DNA of 64,000 bases from Trichoplax adhaerens (taxonomy: Eukaryota; Placozoa; Uniplacotomia; Trichoplacea; Trichoplacidae): positions 124,001 through 188,000 of the forward strand of contig NW_002060960.1 of assembly GCF_000150275.1 (NCBI RefSeq), written 5' to 3'. Numbering within the stretch: the stretch's first letter is position 1; each line of letters starts with the position of its first letter. Made by a program: the position numbers and the translations under genes. Below, one piece after another: positions 47,601 to 61,345 of the stretch. Below the pieces are notes generated by a model. That model saw only the letters and a list, made by a program, of their open reading frames with translations, was not told the DNA's origin and did not search any database.

Positions 47601-50600
47601 CAATACAAATGTTAATTATACGTTATAAAAATAATAATACGGGAAGAGTGATTAATAGAGTCTATAGATCATGCCAAAATCAGATACGGAATTCTTGAAA
47701 TATTATCAAATTAGTAATTTAGTACTTTAAATCCTTCTACCTGACATCTATCGCTAATTGCAGATTTATCTTTCGATTTAGGAATACAAATTTATGTTTT
47801 CGGAAAATAAAATCAAGAGTTTTTATCACTATTAATTTTGAACACCGAATTATAAATACAATAGAACTTAAAAGCAAAGGATTGATAAGGAAGTAGAAAA
47901 CTGAAACTAGTAATCGCTATTAAATTGATTTACTTTCTGGTTTCATACTCAAGTTGATAAAAGTTCTTGTGAATTCTGTCGTAGCCATATTATCAAAATA
48001 TTAAAAAATCTGACGATATTCACTCATGATTCGATTTTAAAATCTTCAGAAATGGTTGCAAAAACCGAATCTCGAAAGATAATTACTTTGCTGCTCATCT
48101 ATCAAATTAATGTATGTAAACTACCAACAACAGTTGTACAATAATTCTACTACTCCAGCATGATCGTTATTTTGTTTCTAAAGCAAGATTTAATATAAGT
48201 TAATCAGCCGTGTTTATACTTTACCTTACACATTTTCTACGCAAGAAAAAATAAAGAGTTGGATATTGCTGGGTGAAAATTTACGTGAATGTATTTTCTC
48301 TCCAAAAAATTTAATCGCTTTTTCAGATTCCAAGATTACTTATCATTTAAGCTTTCAGTCGGCTACAAGTAAGAATTAAATAAAATCAATGCTGCTTCCA
48401 CTATTAATTTAACAGTTTATTGATAGATATTTTAATAGAAAGCTATTTTTAGTGATTTATAAGAGAGTAAATGATTATTTGTTAATGCTACCGTAAACAA
48501 TTTAAAAGAGTTGCTGTAGGATATGAGCTATTGTTCTTTCATTAGAAGAGTTAACTGCTTGATTAGACATAACATTCAAGAGCATGCATTTTATTTTCAA
48601 CTGATTAATTGTACTATGCTTGCACAAATAAAATTATAATGAGAAAGAAAAAAATCTAACTTCCAATCCTGACTGAATGCAATTTCTCACCGGCAGAAAT
48701 CACCGTTGTTCCGTACACTCGTAATAGAAAAAAGTAGAAAACATAGTAAATAGATTATTAATAACTTTGAAAAATATTCCTGCAGGATGATACTCTTTAT
48801 AGATATTTCTGTTAATTAATCATTGTAGAATAACACTAATAACTCTTTCTATTAATAAAGATTACTTTTTTCTGTCCAAATTTTATTACTTCCTCATTAT
48901 AAATTTTAATTCAAGTCATAGCTACTTTATCAAGAGTAGGTGAATATTTTCATTTATTTAATGATCTTAACAGGGCTATTCGAGTAGTTCCTGATCTTAA
49001 ACAGGAAGATCATTAACACGAATTTGGCTATTTCAAATCAAATTTACTCCTAGTTCAATTAAAAATGGAAGATATGCCTGCTTGAGTCTGTTATAAAGCA
49101 AGTTGTAAAATAGTTTGATGGAGCCAGTCATTAAAACTTCCTTCTCGATAATTATTGTATTTTATATTCTGTAAAATGATGACAATCGATATTTGTATTA
49201 AAATCCTTCTATTATTATATCAAATTCTTTTTCCGTGCCATTCTAGTTTGCCTTAAAGATTATAGCCCGCGTAGTACTGTATACACTGAATCAATATAAA
49301 ATGTGGCTCTCTAAGCTAAACGCTAAATTTAACATAAATCTTTAATAAATGTTTATTAAGTATTCGATTATAGCTACAAGATTTGAAAAGTGTCTCAAAA
49401 CTATACGATAAAAAATTATTAAAAACTGTTAAGCTTTGGAATCTCTCAGCATACAACTAGATATAAGAATCATTTGCAGTTTATCTAAAATAGTCCTTTA
49501 ATCAACGTTTTTGTTAGCAAAATAATAGTATGCCTAAGCTAATTAAATAAAGCGTACTAAACATATTATAATTTTGATCGAATTTCATGGTGACACAAGG
49601 TATCTGTTATTAAGATCTTTAAATATTATATCAAAATAGACTCCAGTAGTACTGTTCTGAGGCACGGTAGAAATTCCGATTGATAGATTCCTGGAACATA
49701 CAAACTTAATTATATTAATTTTGAAAATACCAATATTAAAATTGTAGCCAAGTTGAATTACCAACTATTTTCTTGATAATACAAATGTCAAATGTGTATA
49801 TCGAATACTTCAGCTACTTCCTTAAAAATTTCATAGAATCTTCAATTATGCAAAGTCATCTTTATATTTTCATGTTAGTGACTAAGCTTTTAGTCGCCAT
49901 TATAATGGTAATTCTTACTACCATAGAAATGTCACTGTACAACATAATTATTGAAGGTAAGTTCCCAGCTAAAATAGTTACCGCTTTCATTTATGATGTT
50001 ATTGACAATTGAATGAATTATTCTTTAATTTTACTATCACAAAAAGAAAACTTTCAATCTATGATTAGTTCCATTGATGAGATAATAGTAATGTTTTTAA
50101 ATGGTCTTTTTCACTGAGTTAAAATCAAGATTTATTTAAAGAACAGAATTGTTGTTCATCTATTCAATTTACTTCAATCTTAACCCTTGAAAACATAATG
50201 TCATATCCTAAATCATTAATAACGGTTATCCGTAACTAACATAGATCAGCTAAAGTCGGCTATACAATAATGTCTACTGATCATTAAATGCTTTGCCTTA
50301 ACCATCGAATAAATCTACATCTATGGGTCTATCTATTTTCGAAGCTGAAAAGATATCAAAATTTGTATATTGCAACAGACTATTACTATTCATAGCAGTG
50401 TTTGCGATAAAGAAAAGGCTAGAAGCTGCAATTATTACTTTTGAAAATTGGAACGTATAAGTACCTTTCATTACTTATTTACTATTTCTGTTTCTTAGCA
50501 TAATCTTTAAGTCATGAAATAATATCACTTCTTAAAATAAGAATATTGCTTGTCGTCACCCTTCCAATTTGTACCATTTATTATCATCGCATAAATATCG

Positions 50601-53600
50601 TTGTTGGCTACAGCATCATATCAATAACGAAAGAATATTGTAATTTAAGATACAGTAATTTTTTACACTTCACATGAAAATATCAATAAATGATAGTAAT
50701 CGATTGTATTAGGTAATTTAAAGTGAAGGTGGAAAAGTTTACTTTACAAGTATTAGAAAATTGAACCATTGTAAAACATCGAAATTTAATGAGCTTGCTT
50801 TGGTTACAGCCATAAAATATTTCTGTTACAGCTTTATCCATTAAAATAAATTGCTTTTAATTTATATTATTAATATTGATTGTTTTTGTTAACAACAACC
50901 TATCTTTTTAGTTAAGCAATTAGTGTTGTTTATTCAAACTAGATCATTTATCTTTGTCTATTATGCTGGTTGTGCATAAAGCTGAACCTTGGATTAACAA
51001 TAGATAATTGAGAGTGTTTATCGCCTGAGCTTAAAAACGACAGCATCGGGCTGTAATTATACCATTTAAGTATAAGCAATTTGTTAATGGCGGCAGCATG
51101 TCAACTCTTGAAATGCCTAGTTACGGTATAATCTCGTAGTTAGTTCATGTTTTTGTATTATAGTGATACGATGAGGAATCTGTGAATACACTATTCTGCA
51201 AGTAAAGCAATAGCATTCGCGCTAGTAGGTGAATTTTGGTAAAATTGCTACTATTTTCCAACATAGCAAGCTGTTACGTGTAATCTTACCAATTACTGAT
51301 TCCTAAGCTTACCGTATGATGGGATGTTCATTAATTTCTAGTAACGATCAGATATCGTTTCAATTCTCAACGTAGTCTTAGGTATCGGTAGTGGTACTTT
51401 ATGGAATCGGACATAGCCGATACATAGATAATAGTATAAAACGATAGATAATTTTTAATCTAATCTAATAAGCAATGAAACAATAAGATAATTGTCTAAT
51501 ATATAATCGAGACAACAAAATTGGATTAGCGAAATACATCACCTTTGTTTGGGAGTAATTATTAAGTAACAATGGTGCAATTCATCTGACCTTGATCTCT
51601 TATTTCATCTAACTGATCCTGCTTTTAATTGATAGGAAATGTTTCAATGCAGTTTATATCCTATCTATCTAATCTTACCAAGTATTTTTATTACAATAAT
51701 TGTTTGATGGTAAATGCATTTTTTGGCGTTCTTTCATTTTTATAATTGAGACGCTACAATATAAGTGAACCTTAATAAACTTGACGCTAAACTTTTTAAG
51801 TTCATTATTACTTAGCTCAATGAATTCTCTACTGAATAATAATTCAAATGTCACATATATGAATTTATAGGCTCTACATCAGTATTGATAAAAACACTTC
51901 AAATTTGCATAAAATTTTCTCTAAATCCTGCTACAATAGATCGCGAGCATTTCATATTGGTTTAATTCCACTAATAAATCTTACCATTATTCGTATAAAA
52001 TAATACGTGTTAATTTAAACAGTATTTAAGGTAATGACTTCATTGTGATATTATTACTTTTCCCAGAATTGATCATAAGTAAGAAAATTTATGGTTATAT
52101 TAAATAGAAGTAAACATAGTTTAGAAACTTTCATATATCCGTGTTATCCTTTTATGCTAAAATAAAGGGTAAATATTGTAAACACTTAGATGCGGTAGTT
52201 ATTTCTGAAGTCACCTGTCTAATTTCCTGCTTCAAATCAATCATATTCTCTAATTTTAATTAATTTTTGTCCCAGTGTCAGATTTAGGGCACAAATAAGG
52301 AATGTAAAATAATTATGTACAAACTACAGCATCGTAAGAAGAGTATGTTTGCAAATACTAATATTGTTTACTTCCTAGAGCTAGCAGATTAAAATATTCC
52401 TATATTTTCAAAGGGTTTCCAAAATAAAACTATTCAGAATTGTTCTTGTATTTTATTTTAATACGTAATATTAAATAAGATCGCTAATTTGTATAAGTAA
52501 TTTATAAACAGTCATTGTTAAGAACGGTTCTAACCTTAAGAATAGATGCGAACAAAATAAACGAATGATGTTGCGCATGCTACTAGTAGTAGATCAACTA
52601 TAAAATAAAACGTATATAATTGCTTTCGAAAGTGATTGTCTACAGCAAATAGATTTTTTTCATAGAAATGAAATTGATTTTAATGGCATAATAAATTTCA
52701 TGTCATTTAGAAAGCAAAATAAAAAATCTTAGGGTTTTATAGAATTATCAACGGATACAAAAAGCCCAATCATGTTTTGTAGTTAAAGATATAATATTTA
52801 ATACTAAAAATGGAAATTTTGCGAGAAAAATTCTGTATTTGGCTAGACAATTGGTGCTTCACTAACATTTTGTTTTATTTTACCAAAGCTTTTCTCTTGT
52901 AATCGTAAATTGCCTTTAATGATATAATGAAAGAAAGGGAAGTGAAATTATCTATTTAAAGACTAAAGATTACCGATTATCGGTGATTAGATCTGAGTTT
53001 AATCGTATCTGTAGGAATAAAATAATCTTAATCGTGTTTTCTTCAAATAATGTTAGACACAGACTAATATTAATAGTAAGAATGCGTAAGGGAAATAGAA
53101 TAGAAAGTAGATGAAATTCTCGCAATCTATCAATATTACGTGCGCAATATTCTCGCTACTTACAAATAATATTTGCAATTTGAGTAATCACTTTTGATCT
53201 CATGAGGATTAAAACAATTGCATTCAAATGCATATAAATATATTTGAATTGCATTGAAGCTGAAGGATGATGGAATGTATTGAACCGTAAAAGCCAATAA
53301 TTAATTTGAAATCAATCTATAGAATAACAAATATTGAATTACAGGTGTACACCTTTTGATAAAAGTAGTCCTCGTAAATCGACAGTTTGTATGCTAAAAT
53401 GAACTATAGAAAAAATAATAATATGCAAAAAAATAACTAATAAGGGAAATGATAAGTTAACTTACGCCCAAATTTGAAAAACGATGAATTTAGCCACTGA
53501 GATAGCTTCAAATGGTTTGATCTCCACTAAAAATGAACTCTAAGATTATACAGGTGCTATAACAATGTATAATTGTCGGTCATTTATATTGAATAGAAAA

Positions 53601-55698
53601 TATACCAACCGGATATTCACCGCTTATAGCTAAGGTATCAATGCTAACAATGCAATTTTAATTGTTCGCCTAATGTTTACACCTACTACCCAGCTTTCTA
53701 CATGCCAGACTAAGGTGACACCAATAATTGATAAATTGGCCATCAACTATTTCTTCATTATAGATGATCGAAATTCCTGTTATAATATGGTAAACGAATT
53801 CCTAAAAATTGAGATGCATCAGTTTCTAATTCAGAATACACTCATCAGCTTTAACTTTTAAATAAACTGATAAAGATTTCTCTACTATAATATTTTACTA
53901 GAAAATGCGAGTCAAATAATTCTTTCAGATGCTACACGTACTATTTAATAAAGATTAGCAAAGCCATTTTTCTGCAAATCCAAAGGTCTTCATTCATAAT
54001 CTACAATTTGCTGAGTCTCAAATTGTGCTTTCTTGATTTCCAAAACTGATATAATTTAAAATCAATTAAAAGTTTAACTGTCGTCCTATTGTTGCTTATT
54101 TCTCTTTTTCTGATACCGTAAATTTTCATTATTAGGCCTCATAATAGGCTAACTATCGTGTATAACGAACTAATTAATCTGCGTCAGATAGCGTACTTGG
54201 GCATTTGTAGAGAATACCACTATCCATGTGTCACAAACCAGCTTCGTGACAAGGATAACGTAAAAAAAATCTCTAAATTACTATAGTCTCCGGGGTTCAG
54301 TATCCCTACTCACAAGAATTTAGACGCCTTTGATCCTACGTTAAAACAACTATACAATTGAGAACTGCTTTATTCAACTATCTGACGGGTTTATATACCC
54401 TTCTACAGCAGCTAACATTCACAAGTCATCTTATAAAAATACTTGGGTGAGAACATCTACTAACTAGTTTTTCACAGTCGGACTACAATATGTCCATTCA
54501 CAGAATCATTTCAGCACACATTACAGCACAGCAATAAATTTACTGTAACACATTTATAATTAGAGTAATTCCTATTGTAAGTAACTAGTTGTAATATAAT
54601 ATCACTATATTATATTAACCAAATTTAGATATCTATTTCTTCACGGTAGTTCGTACCGTGACACCATGATATTATATACTCTTTTATAGATAAATATATA
54701 GTTTTATAATATTGTCTACGGTATAAACTGATAATTACCGTAATGTTTGTTTAAATTTACTTTAAATTGACTAATTTTTTAGTAAAGTTTGGGATTAGTT
54801 TAGTCTAAGGCAGACCAGTAGTATTACTGTTCCAACTGACGGTAAGAGATCGTTAGTATTTAAAGTCGTACTATAGGTAAATGATGGGGAGGATAAACTG
54901 GCAGTAGATTCATACTGTTAGTTTACTCGTAGTAGTTATTAACCTTTCGTCGTTAAAAATTTAAATTTGAAATGGTCAGTTTAAAAAATTGGTTTTTGGA
55001 TCATAGGCGTCGAGGATTAAGTTTATAAAGACTTGTCAGTATATCCAGTCAAAATTGATTGCTATTTTAGCTTATTAACAATGAGATTATTGAGAGTTGA
55101 GATATAAATGTACGTAAAAATCTAATTTAAGTGGGTATGGATGGTTACTATATCTGTATGTCATCAACAATTTACTAGCGTAACTTTCAGTATTGCAAGG
55201 CATGCAGTGGCCTAAGTATAATTTTCGAGTTTATTTCCATAGTAATTTCTGATATGAGGAAATAATGTCCGTTAGGTAGTTATTACGTGTTACTAATATA
55301 ATGTATATCGGAAGCAGTAGATAGAAAGTAATTATCTAGCAAACGTGTTTTCCTATCTAACCTCTAGCCATACTATGCATATGAATTAGAGACTTTAAGT
55401 GTAGCTGCGAGCATATCTTTTATAGATTTCTTTGATCTGGCATAGGTTTTGTAAGTAGTCATTAGAAATGGGTTATCTACACTAATACCTATAATACCAT
55501 TTAAAAATTAACAATTTCCTTTTTATTTTCTTATGTGTAGATTATATATGCACACTTTTGAGCATGATAATTATTTACGTGAAGTTAGTAATTGAAATTT
55601 GATTTTAGTTGTTTTGCATGGAGTAAAATAATTATTATAACAAAGCTATAATACATTAAAGTAACAAGAAATTCGAAATTTAAAAAATGATAATGAAT
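44658..55698. other. Large AT-rich stretch without a supported gene
   Basis: About 11 kb with dense stops in all frames. Candidate frames are short. A minus frame of 86 codons with a true ATG at 45054-45314 has coding-like composition (LKEIYLVLLPLLSEHS) but no known domain. Plus frames at 45960-46169, 49773-50012 and 53673-53861 are also unrecognised. No repeats, RNA genes or splice-consistent exon chains were found by eye. It could hold distal regulatory DNA or fast-evolving genes I cannot see. Confidence 0.4.
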
Positions 55699-58600
55699 TC
55701 AGCCATACGTTGGTGCGCTTCTAGCTTGCTCTATTTTTTGTCTGACTCCATTACATTTTAGAGTTAATTCGGCATGAGTCATTTTCAGTTGCTCCAATCG
55801 CATTAGCAGATAATCTCCCTTTTTGGATAAAACATGAGTTTAATCAATAAAAACTAGAAAAGTGGATCTCGTTCCTAGGTATCCTTAGAATCAATTAACT
55901 TCCTCCGCTTATAGAATATTATCTAGTTAACAAACTTACTTCATCTTTCTTTTCTTCATAATCTCGTAATAGTGGTTCATTACCCAATAAACCACACTTT
56001 TCACGTAGTTTTACATTTTCAATCCGCAGAGCATCTCTAACTTGTTTGTTGCGTGATAGTATATCTCGTTTCTGTATATGTAGACAGCATGGAGAGGAAT
56101 TTAGGTATCAATTTTAGATTACCAATAATATCTACAGTATTGCTTTTAATCTGTTAATGATTAAGACGGCATTCAAACCTGTGCCACATGGACTTCAACT
56201 TCTTTTAGATCATCTTTTAAGTCACCTGTCTCCGCCTATGTTGAATTAGATATGTATTGTATTGTAGTTTAGTTTTGCACCATGTTATGTATCTAATAGC
56301 AAGTACAAGCGTTGTATAGCGATTTGATGTTGAAAATTTGATCTTTTAAATACCTGAACAAATTGCAGCTTTTCTTTTACATGTGTTAAAACTTGAACTG
56401 TACTAGTAATTTTCTTACGCAATTTCAATATTTCCTATTATTATCGGAGTATACCATTTATTTACCGACGAAAACGGGAAAAAATTCATAAAGTGAAAGT
56501 GATTTAAAGTTATATAGCTAGTGTCTATAATATTTACTTCATTGCGCTCTTCTATCTTCTCATTATACGTTTGATTTTCAATTTTTAGCTGTTCGAAATC
56601 GATTAAATGTAGTCCTTCTGCTAATTCTTCTTTCTGCTTTAACTGTACTTCTCTCTTCTTTAGTTTATTCTTGGATTTGATATTTTCCAACCGAACTTGC
56701 ATAACTTCATTATCTTTACGTAATTCAAGAGCCAGATATTGATCAATATCTTTCTGTGGTATAGCCTTACCAGATCGACTGTTTATAGCATTTTTGGCTG
56801 CCTCCTTTTTGAAACCCGTAAATTCATTCCTGTTGATAATGAATATCGGTAATATTATTGCTCTGAATGATCAGGAAGAAAGTAAGCACTGAAAAACAAA
56901 ATTTCTTGTCTTGATTTCATTACGTGAATTATTGAATTACCTTGCTTGCGATACTTTGTCTTGTTTATCGTCTCTTTTCTTGACCAATTCTTCAATTTGT
57001 TCTTGGATATTTTCCTTGACTCTTGTTTCTTCTTTATGTAGCTCTTCTAACGTCGCTGTAACGATTTAAGATAAATATTACGTAAGTTTATCAAGTATCA
57101 CAGTTTATCAATTTATTATATTTCAATCAAATTTTACGTAAATCTGAGTTAGCATCATATTTTACGATAGCTTACACATGTATTTTAAATATCTTTGCTC
57201 TTGATCGGTAACATTTCTATCTAGATCTTGTTTTTCTTCAGTCTTTCGGGTACAAATTTAATGTGAGAAATGATTTGTGAAACTAATATCGAATAATTGT
57301 TGTTTGGATCTTACCTTCTTTTTCCGAAAGTGCTCCGCTAGTTTATGTTGCAGTTGCAAGTTCATAGCGTTAACTTGATCTCGTTCTGTAAAAGCCATCT
57401 GTAAATGACGAAATGGTTACTAAGAGAAACTCTAATTGATAGTTTAATTAAATTATTAGATTTTATAAGCAGATTCTGTTTGCTTTTTTTTGGGCACAAT
57501 TATTCAGCAAAACATGTACGTGTATAGTTAATTCGATCAGAAAGCATTACCTGATACCGTTCTAGAAGGAAAGCTCGATCAAATTTTGGAACTTCAAATT
57601 CTTCTATCTCTTCTTTACTGGTATTATATTCATCTTCGTCGTCACTTTCTTCCCCTTCCATAATGTCTGATTAATTAAACAGTAAGTTTTTCTTAATCGA
57701 TAATTACCGAAGCAATTAATTTTATCTAAGTTTAGTGAATATATATTAACGCTTATAGAAACATTTCCATTTAAAATTAATATAAACAGTTTACCATCAT
57801 TAATGCTATGCATGTCTTGATCGTAATAATCAGAAGTAGGGGTTTGCCTAGCATCTAAATCTTCCACTAGCTCTCGTGGTTCTAGCTCTTCGGTAAAATC
57901 GGCTTCATCTAATTTCTCAGTTAACGGTAGCATTGCAGGACTATTGCGACCACTTTCGTTAGGCCTGTCTTCGTGTTGTTCCTAAGTATCATACACGACA
58001 TTATTTATAAGAAGAATACAATTCATTTAGCCAAGATGTATAATCAAATTTGTTTCGTTACCTTTTCTTCGTCACCTTCATGCTGATTCTCGTTTTCTGC
58101 TGTATTTTCTTCATCTGCTTCATTATGTAACTCCTGATTTTGTTCAACATCATTAGAATCGGCAATAACATCTTTTGCATCATTTGGAGACTCTTCAGTC
58201 GTATCTTGATTATTATTATCATTATTACTATTTTCCGTGGCGACTGCACCTGTGTCGTCAGTATCTATTTACGATACATGAGGGTTAATTGTATATTTTG
58301 TGCAATCCTTTATTCTAGAATAGTATCAAACTATTAGTATATTTTGTTACAGTACCTTGTTGAGCTTTATCAGTATCTGAAGTCGGATCATGAACGGCTT
58401 CATCATTGGCATTTGGTGTGTCCTCTTTCACACCCTCTTCCACTTTCTCGACGTCAGCATTGTGAATGGATTGTTGACTTGCCGAACGCTCTTTAGAATT
58501 TTCTACCGTATTCTCATCCTCCTTCAATTCATCATTCTCTTCTGTTGGATCACTAGTTACTTGTTCGTGAGGTTCATTTTCGCTAGCTATCGGAGTAGTA

Positions 58601-59218
58601 GCCACCTCTACGTTACTTTCAGCGACAACTTCATTAGTATTGCTCTCTACTGGATGGATTTCTTGTTGTGATGATAATTCATTGTTATCGTTTTGAAGGG
58701 GACTATCTTCACCGGTTTCAGCATTCGTAGTATCAACATTTTTCTCTAATGGTGTATCTGTCTCTTGTGGTGAGTTGTTGTCCATGTCATCCTAAAAATG
58801 AATATCCTATTTATCGCACTTTATAACATCCACCTCTATACCTCTTATTTATACCATTAACAGAAACAGAAACAGAAATAATCAATCATAAGGAAAGGTA
58901 TCTTGAAATAGTGTCATTGTTGTAATGATAATGTACGTCCATCTCTAAAATTAAGTCAATATATTGAAATTAAGAATTTAGAGTTATTATAATGATTGAG
59001 CAGTCTAGTCTGTTTTGGTATTGGAAACGATATAAATGATTAGTCATGATCTTTTCCTTCACTGAATTTCATGATTATAAATCCAATCTACATATCCATC
59101 CTGATAACACTATGTTGGAACTCTTCGTAAGATAATGCTGTTTTATCCAATTTTAGCAGATAAATCGATAATATATAATGATGATGATCTATTTTACCTG
59201 TTCAACGTTGGTCGACAT
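55699..59218 (-). CDS. CCDC96: Coiled-coil domain protein 96 (CFAP184), ciliary, 13 exons, complete
   Basis: Axonemal coiled-coil protein of motile cilia, associated with the region around the nexin-dynein regulatory complex in studied species. Exons: 59198-59218, 58356-58791, 58062-58264, 57795-57981, 57551-57666, 57315-57398, 57176-57242, 56941-57055, 56538-56829, 56354-56434, 56179-56235, 55940-56071, 55699-55818. All phases fit and give 636 aa. Residues 1 to about 250 are acidic and low-complexity (E, D, N, T, Q runs). The conserved part starts at FLLERYQMAFTERDQVN, followed by LAEHFRKKK and DQEQRYLKYM. The family signature GLHLIDFEQLKIENQTYNEK is at 482-501, followed by STVQVLTHVKEKLQFVQ, LRIENVKLREKCGLLGN and a final helix ending at 636. 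The first exon is only seven codons (MSTNVEQ); a second in-frame ATG lies early in exon 2. Identification rests on the signature and order of coiled-coil blocks. Confidence 0.93.
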
Positions 59219-59268
59219 CTTTATTTGGATGGAGTGAATTTGATCTAAAAGACGATTGGTGTTTGCTT

Positions 59269-59282
59269 GTCCCTATAGCAAC
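59269..59282 (-). promoter_or_regulatory. Candidate RFX X-box of CCDC96
   Basis: The minus strand reads GTTGCTATAGGGAC, which fits the X-box consensus (RYYNYY, 1-3 bases, RRNRAC) bound by RFX factors, master regulators of ciliary genes. It lies about 50 bp upstream of the CCDC96 start codon in the right orientation range, and an inverted CCAAT-type GATTGGT is at 59254-59260 between the two. Sequence match and position are seen; binding is inferred. Confidence 0.55.
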
Positions 59283-59397
59283 TACTGGACCTCAATTGAT
59301 TCGTGCATGCGCACTTGGGTCATGGTGGATCTTCATCGCTTCATCAATTGATTGTTTACCACGACTGCGTATTCAGTGCCAGCTTCTGATCGTCTCA

Positions 59398-59405
59398 TGA
59401 CGTCA
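59398..59405. promoter_or_regulatory. CRE-type palindrome TGACGTCA
   Basis: A perfect CREB/ATF palindrome within CATGACGTCATG, about 180 bp upstream of the CCDC96 start. It may belong to the same promoter or to an unseen divergent transcript. Eight bases can also occur by chance. Confidence 0.25.
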
Positions 59406-60298
59406 TGCCCATTCAATGGAGGAAAAAAATAAATAATTATATAAATAAATATTAATGAGAAAGTTGCGGTATTTTAGTTCAATTTCTACAGCAAGTTTGT
59501 TTTATTTTTATTGACGGTACTGTATAGTCAGACTACACGATGGGACTCTTCACTTTTTACTGTACCCTCCTTACTTATCCAGCACAGGTAGTACTAGCAG
59601 CGATTACTTGTACCAAAGATATCTTGGGCAAATGTGTCGGAAGAAGTTGGTTTTGTCAATGTTTGTATCTTTGTCTCGACAGTAGAATCATATAATGATC
59701 AGGAGATATTAGCTAATAAGGCCGCACATTCCTTGGCATTGGACAGGTTACTTCTGCTTCCTACAGTAAGCCTAATGTACACTATTATTGTACAGTCGTT
59801 GCCCGTCCCTCTCTTTCTTGTTTACCCCTCTGGTTGTGAATGGGAATGTATAAAGGAAGAGAGAGTTCTCAAAATCGTGCACCATTGCACTGCCATCCGC
59901 TGTTATTGATAGCAGTCTAGTACAATTTGACGCGAGCAATTTACCGCTGTAAATAAAGTAGTATAGGATGGAAATAATATCAATACAGATTTGAAATTAC
60001 CAGGGTGAATTGAATACTTAGCAGCGTTCAATCCTGTACATCATAAAATTAATGTAATGCAGTAAAGTATCTGTTTCGATATTACGAGGGTAGATTCGCT
60101 ATTCATATTTTACAGCGTATAATTGATTCAACGCGATAAATTAACCGGTTTCGTGTTAACAGCGTCTCTGTGAAGTAGACTGAGTAGAGTGACTACAACG
60201 GGAATGATACAGTAGTTAAAGAATGAGGACACATTGGATGTCAGTGACTACTTAAAAAGAAAGAGACTGGAAAGGAAACGGTCATTTACTCCGCTTAA

Positions 60299-60470
60299 AA
60301 TGTGACCGATTATTTTAGTGATCATTTCAACTGTATCGCATGTCTACAACGACATATACTGTCCGCAATGGACATCGAAATTCATGTCGCTGCTATTCGC
60401 TTGCTACGTCGATTTTGAGCAGTCGACTGTGTGCAGCATGATACAGTCGTTTTCATCGACCAATATGATA
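60299..60470 (+). repeat. Duplicated segment, copy 1 (partner 61192-61345)
   Basis: Aligned with 61192-61345 over about 150 bp. The core shared strings are CATTTCAACTGTATCGCAT and 'aacgacata', later 'cagcatgata'. The frame reading VISTVSH.xND is shared by both, but copy 1 has a stop (ATG TGA) where copy 2 reads ATG GGG. It may be a fragment of an old mobile element or broken gene. Confidence 0.6.
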
Positions 60471-61084
60471 GCAATACTCAACAGTAAAAGCATTTCTCTT
60501 CCATCTGCCTGTATTGCGGCTATGGCCAAAGCTAAAACTACGACTACCCTAGTACGCTGTGCCAGAGACAAGGACTACTTTATACTGATCTGTCTGTATG
60601 GCATTGGAGGCAAATTTAAAGCACATTTCTTCAAAATTGAAAGACATCATTTATTAAGGCAACACTGATATCTTTCAAGCACTTAAAGGGCACGCCACGC
60701 CCCTTTAATTGTGGTCTTATCAACTTGAGTGACATCGTCACATCTCCCGCTGTCATGACGTAACTTCGTCAAGCTTTTTGACTGGCTGTTACCATCACCA
60801 GTACCAGCATAGGGTCAAATCGAGCGCGCTTGGGCTCGACAGCAAGAGTTTCATCCTTTTACGGAGCAGCCGCAGTGATCATTGACCTTAGGCTAAAAAG
60901 CGCGCCAGCTTGAGGCAGCCGGCAGCAGAAAAGTTGATATATAGCTAGAAAATATGTATTCAATTAATAAAAGTAAAGAGAAAGAGTTCTATGTTGAAGG
61001 ATACCTGGAAGACAACGATGAACTAGATAGATTTACATTACTACTAGTATCCGTGATAGGACTGTAGATACCGAGCACAGACAT

Positions 61085-61120
61085 GGACTACTCAATCCTA
61101 CCGGTAACATTGAGTAGTCC
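61085..61120. repeat. Perfect 12 bp hairpin
   Basis: GGACTACTCAAT (61085-61096) and its exact complement ATTGAGTAGTCC (61109-61120) flank a 12-base loop containing ACCGGT. No T tract follows, so it is not a simple terminator-like element. It is probably part of the repeat-rich region. Confidence 0.6.
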
Positions 61121-61191
61121 TTGCCACATACTGTACAGACTCAGCACGTAAAAGAAAGAAAAGAAAGAGAGGTCGTTGACTATCCTGGTGT

Positions 61192-61345
61192 AAAAATGGG
61201 GAGGCCAATTATTTTATTGGTCATTTCAACTGTATCGCATATCTGTAACGACATACCACCCTATCTGCGATTGACATCTGAATTAGCTGCTAAATCTGTT
61301 TTTTACAGCATGATACACGCTTTCATTAATGTCGTGTAATAGAAC
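61192..61345 (+). repeat. Duplicated segment, copy 2 (partner 60299-60470)
   Basis: Second copy of the segment, about 890 bp downstream. Here an ATG at 61195 opens 48 codons (MGRPIILLVISTVSHICND and onward) to a stop at 61337-61339. The upstream purine-rich tract (AAAGAAAGAGA) is also present, in altered form, before copy 1. Confidence 0.6.

Noticed and set aside
60318-60668. 116-codon plus frame as a gene
   Set aside because: It begins at GTG, and the matching upstream position is closed by a stop; it is more likely part of a duplicated element.
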